Assembly: GCF_000429105.1 (NCBI RefSeq)
Contig: NZ_AUBF01000010.1
Location: forward strand, 62,001-126,000
DNA: 64,000 bases
From: Schaalia suimastitidis DSM 15538
Lineage (GTDB): Bacteria > Actinomycetota > Actinomycetes > Actinomycetales > Actinomycetaceae
Direction: 5' to 3'
The position numbers and the translations under genes were made by a program. The notes beneath the pieces were generated by a model. The model ran no database searches, had not been told where the DNA came from, and saw only the letters and a program-made list of their open reading frames with translations. The first letter of the stretch is position 1; every line of letters starts with the position of its first letter. Below are positions 9,211-16,271 of the stretch, one piece after another.

Positions 9211-9262
9211 CATTGCCCAGAATGGTTGGGAACAAGTGGAAAAGTTGGGCAATGTTGATATT
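9211..9262 (+). promoter_or_regulatory. Promoter with flanking 9-bp inverted repeat
   Basis: CATTGCCCA (9211-9219) and TGGGCAATG (9246-9254) are perfect inverted arms 26 bases apart. TGATATT follows immediately at 9256-9262, so the right arm overlaps the start of the promoter box. This looks like an operator that could loop or block the promoter of the LRV-repeat gene. Confidence 0.45.
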
Positions 9263-9320
9263 AGTAGTGACCGTTTAGAAAGGAACGGCAAACCGATAAC
9301 TCCATAGGAGGTAGTTCAAA

Positions 9321-10451
9321 ATGACTACAAAGTTTCATGTAACAGAAGATGGAGCACGACCTTGCAAGGCTACTGTCAAGCCTTGCCCCCTTGGTGGGGA
9401 GAATATCCACTTTGCTTCACAGGAGGAAGCGCAAGCAGCCTACGAGGCGAAGATGGCTGAGGAGCACGGTGTGGTAGCCAGCCAGAAGAAGGCGACAGAG
9501 ACAGACCTTGGCGCTATGGGCTGGCATGAAAGAGCGGAACTCGCGCGAAAGACGGATGACGCTGTGCTCTTAGCGCGCCTTGCAGAGGATGACGAGGAGG
9601 ACGTTCGCTGGTCCGTGGCGCGGAATGAGAAGACTCCACCGGAAGTTCTCGCTGCCTTGGCAGAGGATGAATACTTCTTGGTTCCCTGTGGCGTGGCTAA
9701 GAACACGAGCACACCGGTTGAGGTGCTGGAGCGTCTCGCCAAGAGTGACGACGCAAGGTACGTGGCTGAGAACAAGAGCACACCGGTCGAGTTGCTGGAA
9801 GCGTTAGCAGGCGATGATGAGGAGGACGTGCGCGCCTCCGTGGCAGCGAATGAGAAGACTCCACCGGAAGTTCTCGCTGCCTTGGCAGAGGATGACTCCG
9901 AGGACGTGCGCTTGAAGGTTGCTGAGAACGAGCACACGCCGGTTGAGGTGCTGGAGCGTCTCGCCGGGAGTGATGATGAGGACGTGCAAGCGGCGGTAGC
10001 GAGACATCCTAACGTCACTACCGAGTTACTTGATCGTATGGCAGACAACTGTGGCGATGAAAAATACAAAATGCAGTCGGCGGTCGCTCAGAACCCCAAG
10101 ACTTCGGGAGATACATTGGGAGATCTCGCGGAGAGTCCCTTTGGTGAAGTGCGCGAGGCGGCACTGAGACATCGCAATTTTCCGACAGACATCCTGTTCT
10201 CCATGCAGTTTGACGAAGATTGGGGATTTGAGCAAGACGATGTGGAGGACAGGATCATCCAGAACCTCACCGAGTACGGTCAGTGGGAGAAGAAGAATAT
10301 GCAGGAACTCTTCGATGCTGCGAGAGGGGACGGCTTGGCATTCAAGACCGAAGAGGCGTTCAGAGAAGCGTATGACTACACCTACGGCGAGGGAGGGATG
10401 GGTAATCCGATGCTCGCGGCGAACATCTTTGCCGAGCCGCGCGAGAACTAA
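9321..10451 (+). CDS. Leucine-rich-repeat-variant (LRV/HEAT-like) protein
   Basis: A 376-residue protein with two parts. Residues 1-50 form a module with KFHVTEDG, PCKA, CPLGG and an EEAQAAYE helix; from memory this leader recurs on proteins of actinobacterial mobile elements, but its role is unknown. Residues about 70-260 hold seven or so repeats of roughly 24 residues with the pattern DEDVR..VA.N..TP.EVL..LA.., typical of LRV or HEAT-like protein-binding solenoids. Two DNA stretches of about 45 bases near 9627 and 9849 are nearly identical, so the array has expanded recently. The remainder is an acidic helical C-terminus. AGGAGGT precedes the ATG, and a TGATATT box lies 59 bases upstream. 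A binding partner is unknown. Confidence 0.7.
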   Translation: MTTKFHVTEDGARPCKATVKPCPLGGENIHFASQEEAQAAYEAKMAEEHGVVASQKKATETDLGAMGWHERAELARKTDDAVLLARLAEDDEEDVRWSVARNEKTPPEVLAALAEDEYFLVPCGVAKNTSTPVEVLERLAKSDDARYVAENKSTPVELLEALAGDDEEDVRASVAANEKTPPEVLAALAEDDSEDVRLKVAENEHTPVEVLERLAGSDDEDVQAAVARHPNVTTELLDRMADNCGDEKYKMQSAVAQNPKTSGDTLGDLAESPFGEVREAALRHRNFPTDILFSMQFDEDWGFEQDDVEDRIIQNLTEYGQWEKKNMQELFDAARGDGLAFKTEEAFREAYDYTYGEGGMGNPMLAANIFAEPREN

Positions 10452-10566
10452 CAAGACTGTCTCTCAAGTTTTTGAACTCAGCCCCTGACCAGCACGAGAA
10501 CGGTCAGGGGCTGAGTTGTCTCCAGAGCATCGTGGGACGAGAACAAGCCGAACAAGTTGCCCATGT

Positions 10567-10573
10567 CGATATT
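10567..10573 (+). promoter_or_regulatory. CGATATT variant promoter box of DUF2637-like gene
   Basis: CATGTCGATATTTC lies 55 bases before the ATG at 10628. It differs at one base from the TGATATT box used by other element genes. Confidence 0.35.
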
Positions 10574-10627
10574 TCTCCTCAAGTGCGGTATAGCTCGATC
10601 CGCGCTCATATACGGGAGGTAGCAGAG

Positions 10628-11515
10628 ATGGACAGTCAAACAGTAGAGATGCCGCGCTCAGTGCGTGTAGGTGCCGCAATCGTGAGCATCATCGGAACGC
10701 TCGGGATCGCAGCGGCATCGTTCGTACTCAGTTTTTTTGCGCTCACTGACCTTGTGGTTGAGCGCTCACCGATCAACGCTCAGTACGCATGGATGTGGGC
10801 AGTAGCGCTCGATGGACTGATCGTCGTCTCGACCATCGCGCTTGTAGCAATGGTCGGCTCCAGCCTCCGTGAGCGTGCGTGGGCGCTCACCTTGCTGCTC
10901 ACTGGTGTCCTTCTTTCCACGGCAGGGAACGTCGCTCACTCGGTGCTGGGCGGTCACGGGTTCATTGGATCGCTCATCGCTGCTGTTCCGCCGTTGCTGC
11001 TTGCTGCGATCACACACTTGACCGTCCAACTACTCCGTCACGCACTGGTCTCACCTGAGCGCTCAGCAGTCACGGTGAGCGTTGATCTCGTCCAGGAAGA
11101 GAGCGCTCAGGCGGTTGTGGCTACTGGTGCGATGAGCGGCGAGGGACTGGTGAGCGTTGAGCGTGCCGCTGTCGTTGAGCGCACACGAGCCGCGAGCGTT
11201 GAGCGTGAGCAGGAACTTGTGAGCGGAGAGGTGCGCGCGAGCGATGAGCGCACACCTGGTGACGAGCAGCGCTCAGTGGTCTCGTCGCGCAAGCCTCAGA
11301 CAGTGAGCGCGCCTACGGGCGACTTTGAGAAGGTTCTTGCTTGGGTGAGCGCTCAGCGAGAGATGGGACAGAGCGTTACTGGCAATGAGATCGCCACACA
11401 CTTCAATGTCTCGCCCGCTACTGGTCGCCGTTGGAAGACGAAGGCGTTGAAGCAGATTGAGGAAGCAGCGATCTCATTGGACGCAGCCGAGGAGATGGAC
11501 ACAGTTGCCGCCTGA
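10628..11515 (+). CDS. DUF2637-like membrane protein with C-terminal HTH
   Basis: A 295-residue protein. Residues about 12-140 contain four hydrophobic segments (GAAIVSIIGTLGIAAASFVL; MWAVALDGLIVVSTIALVAM; LTLLLTGVLLSTAGNVAHSV; IGSLIAAVPPLLLAAITHLT). This is the DUF2637 arrangement found in actinomycete conjugative elements next to transfer functions. A Ser/Glu/Val/Arg linker is followed by a helix-turn-helix (VTGNEIATHFNVSPATGRRW). ATG at 10628 is chosen because GGGAGG at 10614-10619 precedes it. The DNA of this gene is exceptionally rich in TGAGCG and its complement. The protein may anchor element DNA to the membrane; this is inference. Confidence 0.65.
   Translation: MDSQTVEMPRSVRVGAAIVSIIGTLGIAAASFVLSFFALTDLVVERSPINAQYAWMWAVALDGLIVVSTIALVAMVGSSLRERAWALTLLLTGVLLSTAGNVAHSVLGGHGFIGSLIAAVPPLLLAAITHLTVQLLRHALVSPERSAVTVSVDLVQEESAQAVVATGAMSGEGLVSVERAAVVERTRAASVEREQELVSGEVRASDERTPGDEQRSVVSSRKPQTVSAPTGDFEKVLAWVSAQREMGQSVTGNEIATHFNVSPATGRRWKTKALKQIEEAAISLDAAEEMDTVAA
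10657..11355. repeat. Dense array of TGAGCG/CGCTCA hexamers inside a gene
   Basis: About 24 copies of TGAGCG or its complement CGCTCA were counted within 700 bases, some fused as the palindrome TGAGCGCTCA (near 10759, 11056 and 11346). Random expectation for the pair is below one. The copies fall in several reading frames, so amino acid choice alone does not explain them. Clustered short repeats next to DUF2637/Spd genes act as translocase recognition loci in Streptomyces plasmids, which makes a cis-acting site plausible. Confidence 0.6.
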
Positions 11516-11626
11516 GACTGTTCAGGAAGCCCGTAGAGCGCCTTTAAGCGCCTGACTGGTGTATCTCTTGCTCGCGTCGTCTTGAAGCCGTCAGATGGGC
11601 TTTATGGGCGTCCTTGCCGAACTTGC

Positions 11627-11633
11627 TGATATT
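11627..11633 (+). promoter_or_regulatory. TGATATT promoter box of HTH gene
   Basis: TTGCTGATATTGG lies 86 bases before the ATG of the excisionase-like gene at 11719. Confidence 0.4.
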
Positions 11634-11718
11634 GGTTGTAGAGCAGTTGCTCAGCGGACGAAGCCCGGCACAGTGATCCGCATATTTCATACAACATTTG
11701 AGAAAGAGGAGGGTGGCT

Positions 11719-11934
11719 ATGACTACCACAACAGAGAAAGTAAGAAACACCGAGAGCGAGTGGGTTGGCACGGGAGAACTCAGCGAGAGGTTGGGGATCT
11801 CGCGTCAGGGCACGCGAAACTTGATGCGCGAGCACGGAGTCAGCGTTGTTACCGCTGCGAAGAAGTGGAGGATGCGCCGCGAGGACGCTGAGAAGTTCAT
11901 CAGTGAGGTTCTCCAGATGACGAAACTCCAGTGA
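11719..11934 (+). CDS. Excisionase-like helix-turn-helix protein
   Basis: A 71-residue DNA-binding protein of the MerR/excisionase HTH type. It shows WVGTGELSERLGISRQGTRN (helix-turn-helix), then KKWRMRREDAEKFISEV, the wing and final helix typical of excisionases and small plasmid regulators. ATG at 11719 has GGAGGG a few bases upstream. In an element with a tyrosine integrase, a directionality factor is the natural guess, although it is 18 kb from the integrase gene. It could equally regulate neighbouring genes. Confidence 0.65.
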   Translation: MTTTTEKVRNTESEWVGTGELSERLGISRQGTRNLMREHGVSVVTAAKKWRMRREDAEKFISEVLQMTKLQ

Positions 11935-12087
11935 TCCGCACATCCATCAACAGACCAGAACACTACGAAACGAGATATCCCCGTTGCCCGAGCAGGCGGC
12001 GGGGCTGTATGCTTCCCCGTGGAACTCCTAGCCCATAGGATGATGGCGGTCGTGTCGCGCGATGTGAATGAGATGGAAGAAGGTTCG

Positions 12088-12750
12088 ATGAAGGCTCTCC
12101 TAAAGCCCTTGCAAACTCTGGTCGCCTTGTTGGTGCTCGCTGCTTTGGGTTGGGGACTCTGGTGGCTGGGCGGCAAGGCTGTGGCGTGGTTCGGGCACCT
12201 CGACACCCCGACGCGAACCGGACTACTGACGCTGTTCGGAATCTTGATGGTTCCACTCATCACTTTCGCCACACAGTTCTATCTTGGTCAGCGTCAGTCT
12301 CGAGAGCAAGCCATCCGTGACCGAAGAACTCAGTTTTACGATAAAGTCATCGAACTCTTTATGGATATCATGGGGCGAACCAAGTCAGGAGAGCCTCTAA
12401 ATCCAACTGAGTATGAGGTGCGCTTCAGGAAACTCTATGCGGAGATGCTTACATACGCATCTCCTGCCTTCATTCGATCATGGAACAGATATAATCGGAT
12501 AGCGAACGGTGCTCTGATGGAAGTCGCAGTTGCTCAACGAGGAGCCGAAGCGGGAGCCGAGTTGAGTACCCTCCTGTTGATGGCGGCACTCGAAGACGTG
12601 CTTGTCGAACTCCGCAAGGATCTTGGGCATCAGGTTAAGGAAGCGAACTACGGAAACCTCATCTCTGTATTCGTGACAGATCTGGATGCGACAAAGATCG
12701 CCCAGATCAAGTCTGCGAAGAAGTTCCTCGATCAGCACCAGCCAAAGTAG
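12088..12750 (+). CDS. Two-TM membrane protein of unknown function
   Basis: A 220-residue protein with two N-terminal membrane segments (LQTLVALLVLAALGWGLWWL and GLLTLFGILMVPLITFATQF) and a long helical cytoplasmic domain. The general plan resembles the product at 28784-29413: membrane anchor, Arg-rich juxtamembrane segment, helical bundle. Start codons at 12019, 12040, 12073 and 12088 are all in frame. 12088 is preferred because AGAAGG precedes it and the hydrophobic segment then begins near the N-terminus. No known family was recognised. Confidence 0.55.
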   Translation: MKALLKPLQTLVALLVLAALGWGLWWLGGKAVAWFGHLDTPTRTGLLTLFGILMVPLITFATQFYLGQRQSREQAIRDRRTQFYDKVIELFMDIMGRTKSGEPLNPTEYEVRFRKLYAEMLTYASPAFIRSWNRYNRIANGALMEVAVAQRGAEAGAELSTLLLMAALEDVLVELRKDLGHQVKEANYGNLISVFVTDLDATKIAQIKSAKKFLDQHQPK

Positions 12751-12796
12751 CCACCAAGCCCGTTCAGATCGCCCAGATCGAGCAACCGTCATCTTC

Positions 12797-12956
12797 CTCA
12801 AAATCGATCCTGTAACGCACCCCAAATACCGCCGCTACTACCGCACGTTTTCAGGGGGTCTTCTTGCTGTTTTGAAGAAGATTGTCGAAAAACCCACGTT
12901 TGCGATGACCAGCCCAGAACAAGCGACAACCGTCCTCAAAATCGGTCCTGGTACGC
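12797..12956 (+). repeat. Paired 22-bp repeat, copy A
   Basis: CTCAAAATCGATCCTG-type 22-mers start at 12797 and 12935, 138 bases apart. An identical arrangement (137 bases apart) is found at 15796-15954. GTTTTCAGG lies between the repeats in both copies, and a hairpin CTTCTT/AAGAAG follows it here. The duplicated layout suggests protein-binding sites for replication or partition. Confidence 0.55.
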
Positions 12957-13200
12957 GGGGCGAGAGACAGGGCGGAAGAGGGCACAGCGGACGACAGAGC
13001 ACCACCACGGGAGAGATGTGCGCACACCAGCAAGAGAAAGAAGCGCCAGAACGAACATCAACAGATGTAGAGACGACAGGCAGGACGAGCCAGCACGGAA
13101 CGCCCCCAGCGACGAGCAGGACACAGGAGTGCGCGAGAACAAGCGACAGCACTCCAACAACAGGGCAGAGGTATGCGCACACCCGCCCGCGCGCGAGAAC
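12957..13200 (+). other. Almost thymine-free strand, segment 1
   Basis: By eye only about 9 of 240 plus-strand bases are T (near 4 percent). All three plus frames are therefore open by default, because every stop codon begins with T; no gene is called. It shares the exact 20-mer CATCAACAGATGTAGAGACG (13056-13075) with the second such segment (14225-14244). Confidence 0.6.
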
Positions 13201-13233
13201 CCAAATCGAAAATTTTCCACGAAAGCGTTTATA

Positions 13234-13866
13234 AAGCTTTATAAAGGATCGGCTTGCTTACGCAACCCGTGCGCAAAGCGCAGCCGATCACGCAGCAGGT
13301 GACCAATGACCGATGTCAGCGACTTGTTCGGATGCGGGGGCGCTGCTCTGCGCCGCAGCCCCCCGAACCCCCATCGGCACGAGGGCATTCGCCCTCCACG
13401 CGCCACCGGCGCTTTCAGAGATGTCTTTCTCTTCAGTTGAGTAGAAAGCGCACCAGCGAGACGCCTCACCAAGAAAAGATCTACTCCGATAGAAAGAAGT
13501 GAATGTCTTCAGATCTTCCCTCAGCCTCACCAGCGAGACTGCGCACCAGTTGAACCGCAGGTGATCGCTATCAATCTCCTGAGAACTCTCATTCTTTTAT
13601 TCGGAGGAAAGAACGAGCAACCAGGCGAAGTGCGGTCATCATGGTCAGAGAAAGAAGAAGACATAGAGTCAAAGCCCCTCCGGGGCGTCACGGCGAATGC
13701 CGTCGTCGGGGGGTTGAGGGGGTGCGACGATGGCACCCCTCTATAAAGCCTTTTAACACCTTCTTACATCAGCGGGCGATCAACGGGATCATTGGTCACC
13801 CACTGCCAGATCGGCTATGGGAATGCACGGCTTGCGTTAGTAAGCCGATCCTTTAAGAAGCTTTTA
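13234..13866. repeat. Long imperfect inverted repeat, candidate origin
   Basis: The left arm (13234-13309) and right arm (13790-13866) are about 80 percent identical as reverse complements over about 76 bases. They share AAAGGATCGGCTT, ACGCAA, AGCCGATC and GGTGACCAATGA. The outer ends are AT-rich (TTTATAAAGCTTTATAAAGG on the left). Smaller perfect hairpins GAGGGC/GCCCTC (near 13381) and ACGGC/GCCGT (near 13690) lie inside. No gene is supported between the arms. Palindromic, AT-patched DNA in the middle of an element's repeat cluster fits a replication origin; an old transposon footprint is an alternative. Confidence 0.55.
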
Positions 13867-14027
13867 AAAGCGGCTTAAAGCCGTTTCTTAAAACTTAAGT
13901 ATAGTCAAGCCCGCGATGGAACGCGACGACCACCCAAAAACCTTAGGTAGCGCGGGGACTTTTTCGGTTTTCAGAAGTTGCAAAAAATGGGTGCTTTTTC
14001 GAGCAACTCTACGCATGGAGAGGAGCG

Positions 14028-14372
14028 CCCGACAACCCCAGAGGGCACCCAAGACGAGCCACAGGGGCACGGCGGAAGGGACAGGGGCGGAGACGCGCAG
14101 ACGGAGCCAGAGCAGCCACCAGAGGGCAGAGGGGCGCACAGAGCCGCACCGGCAACGACGGCGGGAGAGACGCGATAGGCAGCACGTTCCAGCGCTCCAC
14201 AGCCAAAAGAGGGCAGAAGAGCCGCATCAACAGATGTAGAGACGGACGAGAGGCAAACGCCACCCAGAGGCACGCCAGCAAGCACCAGCAGCGCCAGAGC
14301 AGCAAGTGCAGCAGGAGGAGCGGAGAGAGCGACCCAGCAGCGGGGGAGAGAAGAGCAGGACCGGCAGCCTTG
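14028..14372 (+). other. Almost thymine-free strand, segment 2
   Basis: About 12 of 345 plus-strand bases are T, including 130 consecutive bases with none (14031-14160). The segment lies on the opposite side of the long inverted repeat from segment 1 but has the same strand polarity. Minus-strand open frames would encode Leu/Val/Cys/Ser-rich peptides with no recognisable domain, so no gene is called. Confidence 0.6.
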
Positions 14373-14429
14373 CTCAAGCACCCGAAATCAAGCCGCACGG
14401 AGCCAGCAAGACGGCATTTTAGCTATTGT

Positions 14430-14436
14430 TGATATT
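14430..14436 (+). promoter_or_regulatory. TGATATT promoter box of a short transcript
   Basis: TTGTTGATATTATT is the best -10-like member of the set (TATTAT inside an extended TGN context). A terminator lies only about 100 bases downstream with no reading frame between. Confidence 0.5.
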
Positions 14437-14442
14437 ATTAAG

Positions 14443-14543
14443 TGCTATGGAGTTCTGAGCATCATCCTGATAGAACCGTTCGTTGAACGAAAGAAGATGC
14501 TCTTGCCCCGCTGGTTCGAACCATACCAGCGGGGCACCTTTTT
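14443..14543 (+). ncRNA. Candidate small RNA between promoter and terminator
   Basis: The predicted transcript is about 100 bases. It would fold into an outer helix GAGCATC/GATGCTC (14457-14463 with 14496-14502) enclosing CGTTC/GAACG (14477-14489). A perfect 12-bp terminator follows: TGCCCCGCTGGT (14504-14515) with ACCAGCGGGGCA (14525-14536), then CCTTTTTC. The downstream gene at 14740 has its own TGATATT box, so this unit seems self-contained. It matches no RNA family that I recognise. Confidence 0.5.
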
Positions 14544-14739
14544 CTTCAGGCTCAATCCTACATATTGTGTTCAGTTTCGGAAAGTGGCACCACATATAGT
14601 GTTAGGCTGCAAAACTGTTGAAGTTCCGTCATTTTCAGAACTCAATGTCTGATATTAGTTTGTGCCTTCTGCTCCATAGCACGACGGAAGGCGCGGTTGG
14701 CAAGAGCAAGCCGCAAGTTCTATCAGGAGAAGTACGAAA
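14544..14739 (+). promoter_or_regulatory. Promoter region of the wHTH gene
   Basis: ACATATTGTGTT (near 14569) and ACATATAGTGTT (near 14602) form an imperfect direct repeat upstream of the TGATATT box at 14650-14656. The leader to the ATG at 14740 is 84 bases long and ends with CAGGAGAAG. Confidence 0.4.
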
Positions 14740-15360
14740 ATGGTTCAGATAGTTTTATCCAAGACAAGCCGACAGTCGAACACAAGCACAGCAACGCTCG
14801 AAGAAGAGATTGACTACGCGGCGGTTCGCAAGGCACTCATCGCGGCACGCAAGAGGAAGGGCGCGCTTCTCGAATCCGAGCGCACTTTCCACAGGCTTTG
14901 CATCAAGCTCCTGAAGAAGGTCGTCAAGCCCCAGTGGGAGAAGTCCTTCAACCTCAACCTCAGCAACGACGCGGAGACTGCGAAGATGCTGGGCTGTACG
15001 GCGAGGCAAGCCAGGCGAGCCAGAGAGGCGCTCAGTGCTGTCGGTGTCCTGTTCGTTCCAGATTGGGCGCGGCAGAAGAAGAAGGGCGACTATCCGGTCT
15101 GGATGCTCTCCTTCGACTTCGTTACCGGCTCAGAACAGCCAGCCCCAACAACCAGCGCCAGCAAGCGCAACCGCGCGAACTCAAGGTACAACGGCACATA
15201 CTGGCGCATCTACGACGAGGCGAAGCAGCACGCCCGCGACATCTACGACGAGATGGGGGTAGAGACAGTCTCGGTCACAGAGTTCATGAAGAACGTCTGG
15301 TGGAGCTTCAGCGAGATGCTCTCAGAGCGAGGCTTGACCAGGGCTGACCTGATGAAGTGA
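14740..15360 (+). CDS. Putative winged-helix DNA-binding protein, possible replication factor
   Basis: A 206-residue basic protein. Residues about 20-115 are consistent with a winged helix: FHRLCIKLLKKVVKPQWEKS, then ETAKMLGCTARQARRAREAL (recognition helix) and VLFVPDWARQKKKGDYPVW (wing). A disordered Pro/Thr/Ser stretch is followed by a helical C-terminal domain. It lies between the paired 22-bp repeats A and B, next to the long inverted repeat. That position suggests a replication initiator or repeat-binding protein, but no family was recognised. An AGCCGC/GCGGCT hairpin with TTTCTC follows the stop codon. Confidence 0.55.
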   Translation: MVQIVLSKTSRQSNTSTATLEEEIDYAAVRKALIAARKRKGALLESERTFHRLCIKLLKKVVKPQWEKSFNLNLSNDAETAKMLGCTARQARRAREALSAVGVLFVPDWARQKKKGDYPVWMLSFDFVTGSEQPAPTTSASKRNRANSRYNGTYWRIYDEAKQHARDIYDEMGVETVSVTEFMKNVWWSFSEMLSERGLTRADLMK

Positions 15361-15378
15361 GCCGCAGGGCGGCTTTCT
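15360..15378 (+). terminator. Terminator of the wHTH gene
   Basis: AGCCGC and GCGGCT pair around a three-base loop and are followed by TTCTCGTT, directly after the stop codon. Confidence 0.5.
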
Positions 15379-15388
15379 CGTTACTGCT

Positions 15389-15604
15389 TCACAGGGCGCA
15401 GCTGATCAGTTCAGCGATCTCGTCTTCGTGAAGGTCTTGGAGGAACATGCTCTGCTCGGGATCAGCAGTGAAGGTGATCCCGCCAGTGGAGGAGCTGGCA
15501 TCGACGGCGAGCGTTCCGTCGTCTCGCTTGAGGACGCTCACGGGCGTCGTTGCTCCCTCTTCCCTGATGAACCGGGCTATCTCCTGTGCGGCGTACGGGC
15601 GCAT
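15389..15604 (-). CDS. Small hypothetical protein
   Basis: A 71-residue acidic protein with an amphipathic N-terminal helix (YAAQEIARFIREEG), a beta-rich middle (PVSVLKRDDGTLAVDASS) and an acidic final helix (LHEDEIAELISCAL). The AGGAGGAGG sequence just upstream of the ATG on the minus strand supports translation. It converges with the wHTH gene. Function unknown. Confidence 0.5.
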   Translation of the reverse strand: MRPYAAQEIARFIREEGATTPVSVLKRDDGTLAVDASSSTGGITFTADPEQSMFLQDLHEDEIAELISCAL

Positions 15605-15748
15605 CCACTCCTCCTCCTTGGCAACCTCTTCACGGGTTGTAGTCGAGGAGGCGCGGGGACACTGGCATACCTCAACTCTGACGCAGCAACTGGTCAGATA
15701 CCACCGCTCTAACTATGCTATTCCTGACGCGCTAACGAGGCAAGAGGC

Positions 15749-15773
15749 GGCGCTCAGCCTCAAGCTGAGCGCC
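15749..15773. repeat. Perfect 10-bp hairpin containing CGCTCA/TGAGCG
   Basis: GGCGCTCAGC and GCTGAGCGCC surround a five-base loop. There is no T tract, so it is unlikely to be a simple terminator. It contains the same hexamer that is clustered at 10.7-11.4 kb. Confidence 0.4.
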
Positions 15774-15795
15774 TGAACGGCTGACCGCCGAAACT

Positions 15796-15954
15796 CTCAA
15801 ATCGCATCCTGGAACGCCCCCGAAAAAGAGACGGTAGAACCGCCGGTATTCGGGGGCGTTCCGTGTGTTTTCAGGAACATTTCTTCAAAACCGCTGTTCG
15901 TGGAGACTTGTCCAGGACGATGCGCAGCAGTGCTCAAAATCGATCCTGGTGCGC
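15796..15954 (+). repeat. Paired 22-bp repeat, copy B, with 14-bp hairpin
   Basis: Repeats start at 15796 and 15933 and match the pair at 12797/12935 in sequence and spacing. Between them GGAACGCCCCCGAA (15811-15824) pairs perfectly with TTCGGGGGCGTTCC (15849-15862). Noncoding; likely protein-binding or origin-associated. Confidence 0.55.
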
Positions 15955-15980
15955 TGAGCGGTGACCGGCGAACACTTGGC

Positions 15981-15987
15981 TGATATT
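15981..15987 (+). promoter_or_regulatory. TGATATT promoter box
   Basis: TTGGCTGATATTCC lies 47 bases upstream of the ATG at 16034. Confidence 0.4.
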
Positions 15988-16033
15988 CCTCCCAGACGGC
16001 TACACGAGCCGTCCAGTCATAGGAGGAAGAACA

Positions 16034-16261
16034 ATGATCATCTACAGCAACGAGAACGTCGAGATTGAAGACGACGGAACGCTCCACATCTTGAGAGACA
16101 CCAGTCGAAACGACGTGCTTGCCCGCGTCAAAGCCGACAACTACGGCGGCTACATTGTCGTCCGAGCCAACGGACACTACAAGGCAGGCGAGACGGAGCA
16201 GACCCGTGTAGGAGGCAAGTCCTGGTCAGAGATCGTCAGTCTTTTGAAGAACAGCCACTGA
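16034..16261 (+). CDS. Small hypothetical protein
   Basis: A 75-residue protein starting MIIYSNENVEIEDDGTLHIL, predicted mostly beta. The 14 bases before the ATG (AGGAGGAAGAACA and flank) match almost exactly the leader of the pilin gene 650 bases downstream, so both use the same strong ribosome-binding site. It has its own TGATATT box upstream and a terminator directly downstream, so it is a single-gene transcript. Function unknown. Confidence 0.6.
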   Translation: MIIYSNENVEIEDDGTLHILRDTSRNDVLARVKADNYGGYIVVRANGHYKAGETEQTRVGGKSWSEIVSLLKNSH

Positions 16262-16271
16262 GCCGAACCCT

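Larger units (their letters stand above)
8502..9320. other. Intergenic region with two outward TGATATT promoters
   Basis: This 0.8-kb gap separates two divergent element genes. It holds a TGATATT box on the minus strand at 8552-8546 and another on the plus strand at 9256-9262. A hairpin GCCTCC/GGAGGC lies near 8838-8854. A frame of 62 codons from a TTG at 8633 has no convincing ribosome-binding site and is not called. The rightmost 250 bases are noticeably AT-rich compared with the surroundings. Confidence 0.5.

Noticed and set aside
12686-13234. Long plus-strand frames through the T-poor segments (also 13018-13302 and 13916-14239)
   Set aside because: Frames are open only because the strand lacks T, so stop codons cannot occur; translations are low-complexity with no ribosome-binding site or domain.
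12838-14381. Minus-strand frames in the T-poor segments encoding Leu/Val/Cys-rich peptides
   Set aside because: They merely mirror the extreme base composition; the shared STSVD comes from the repeated 20-mer, and starts lack ribosome-binding sites.
14504-14536. tRNA T-arm-like sequence (GGTTCGAACC) suggesting a tRNA or att site in a tRNA gene
   Set aside because: It is the loop of a perfect 12-bp terminator; no acceptor, D or anticodon arms can be formed around it.
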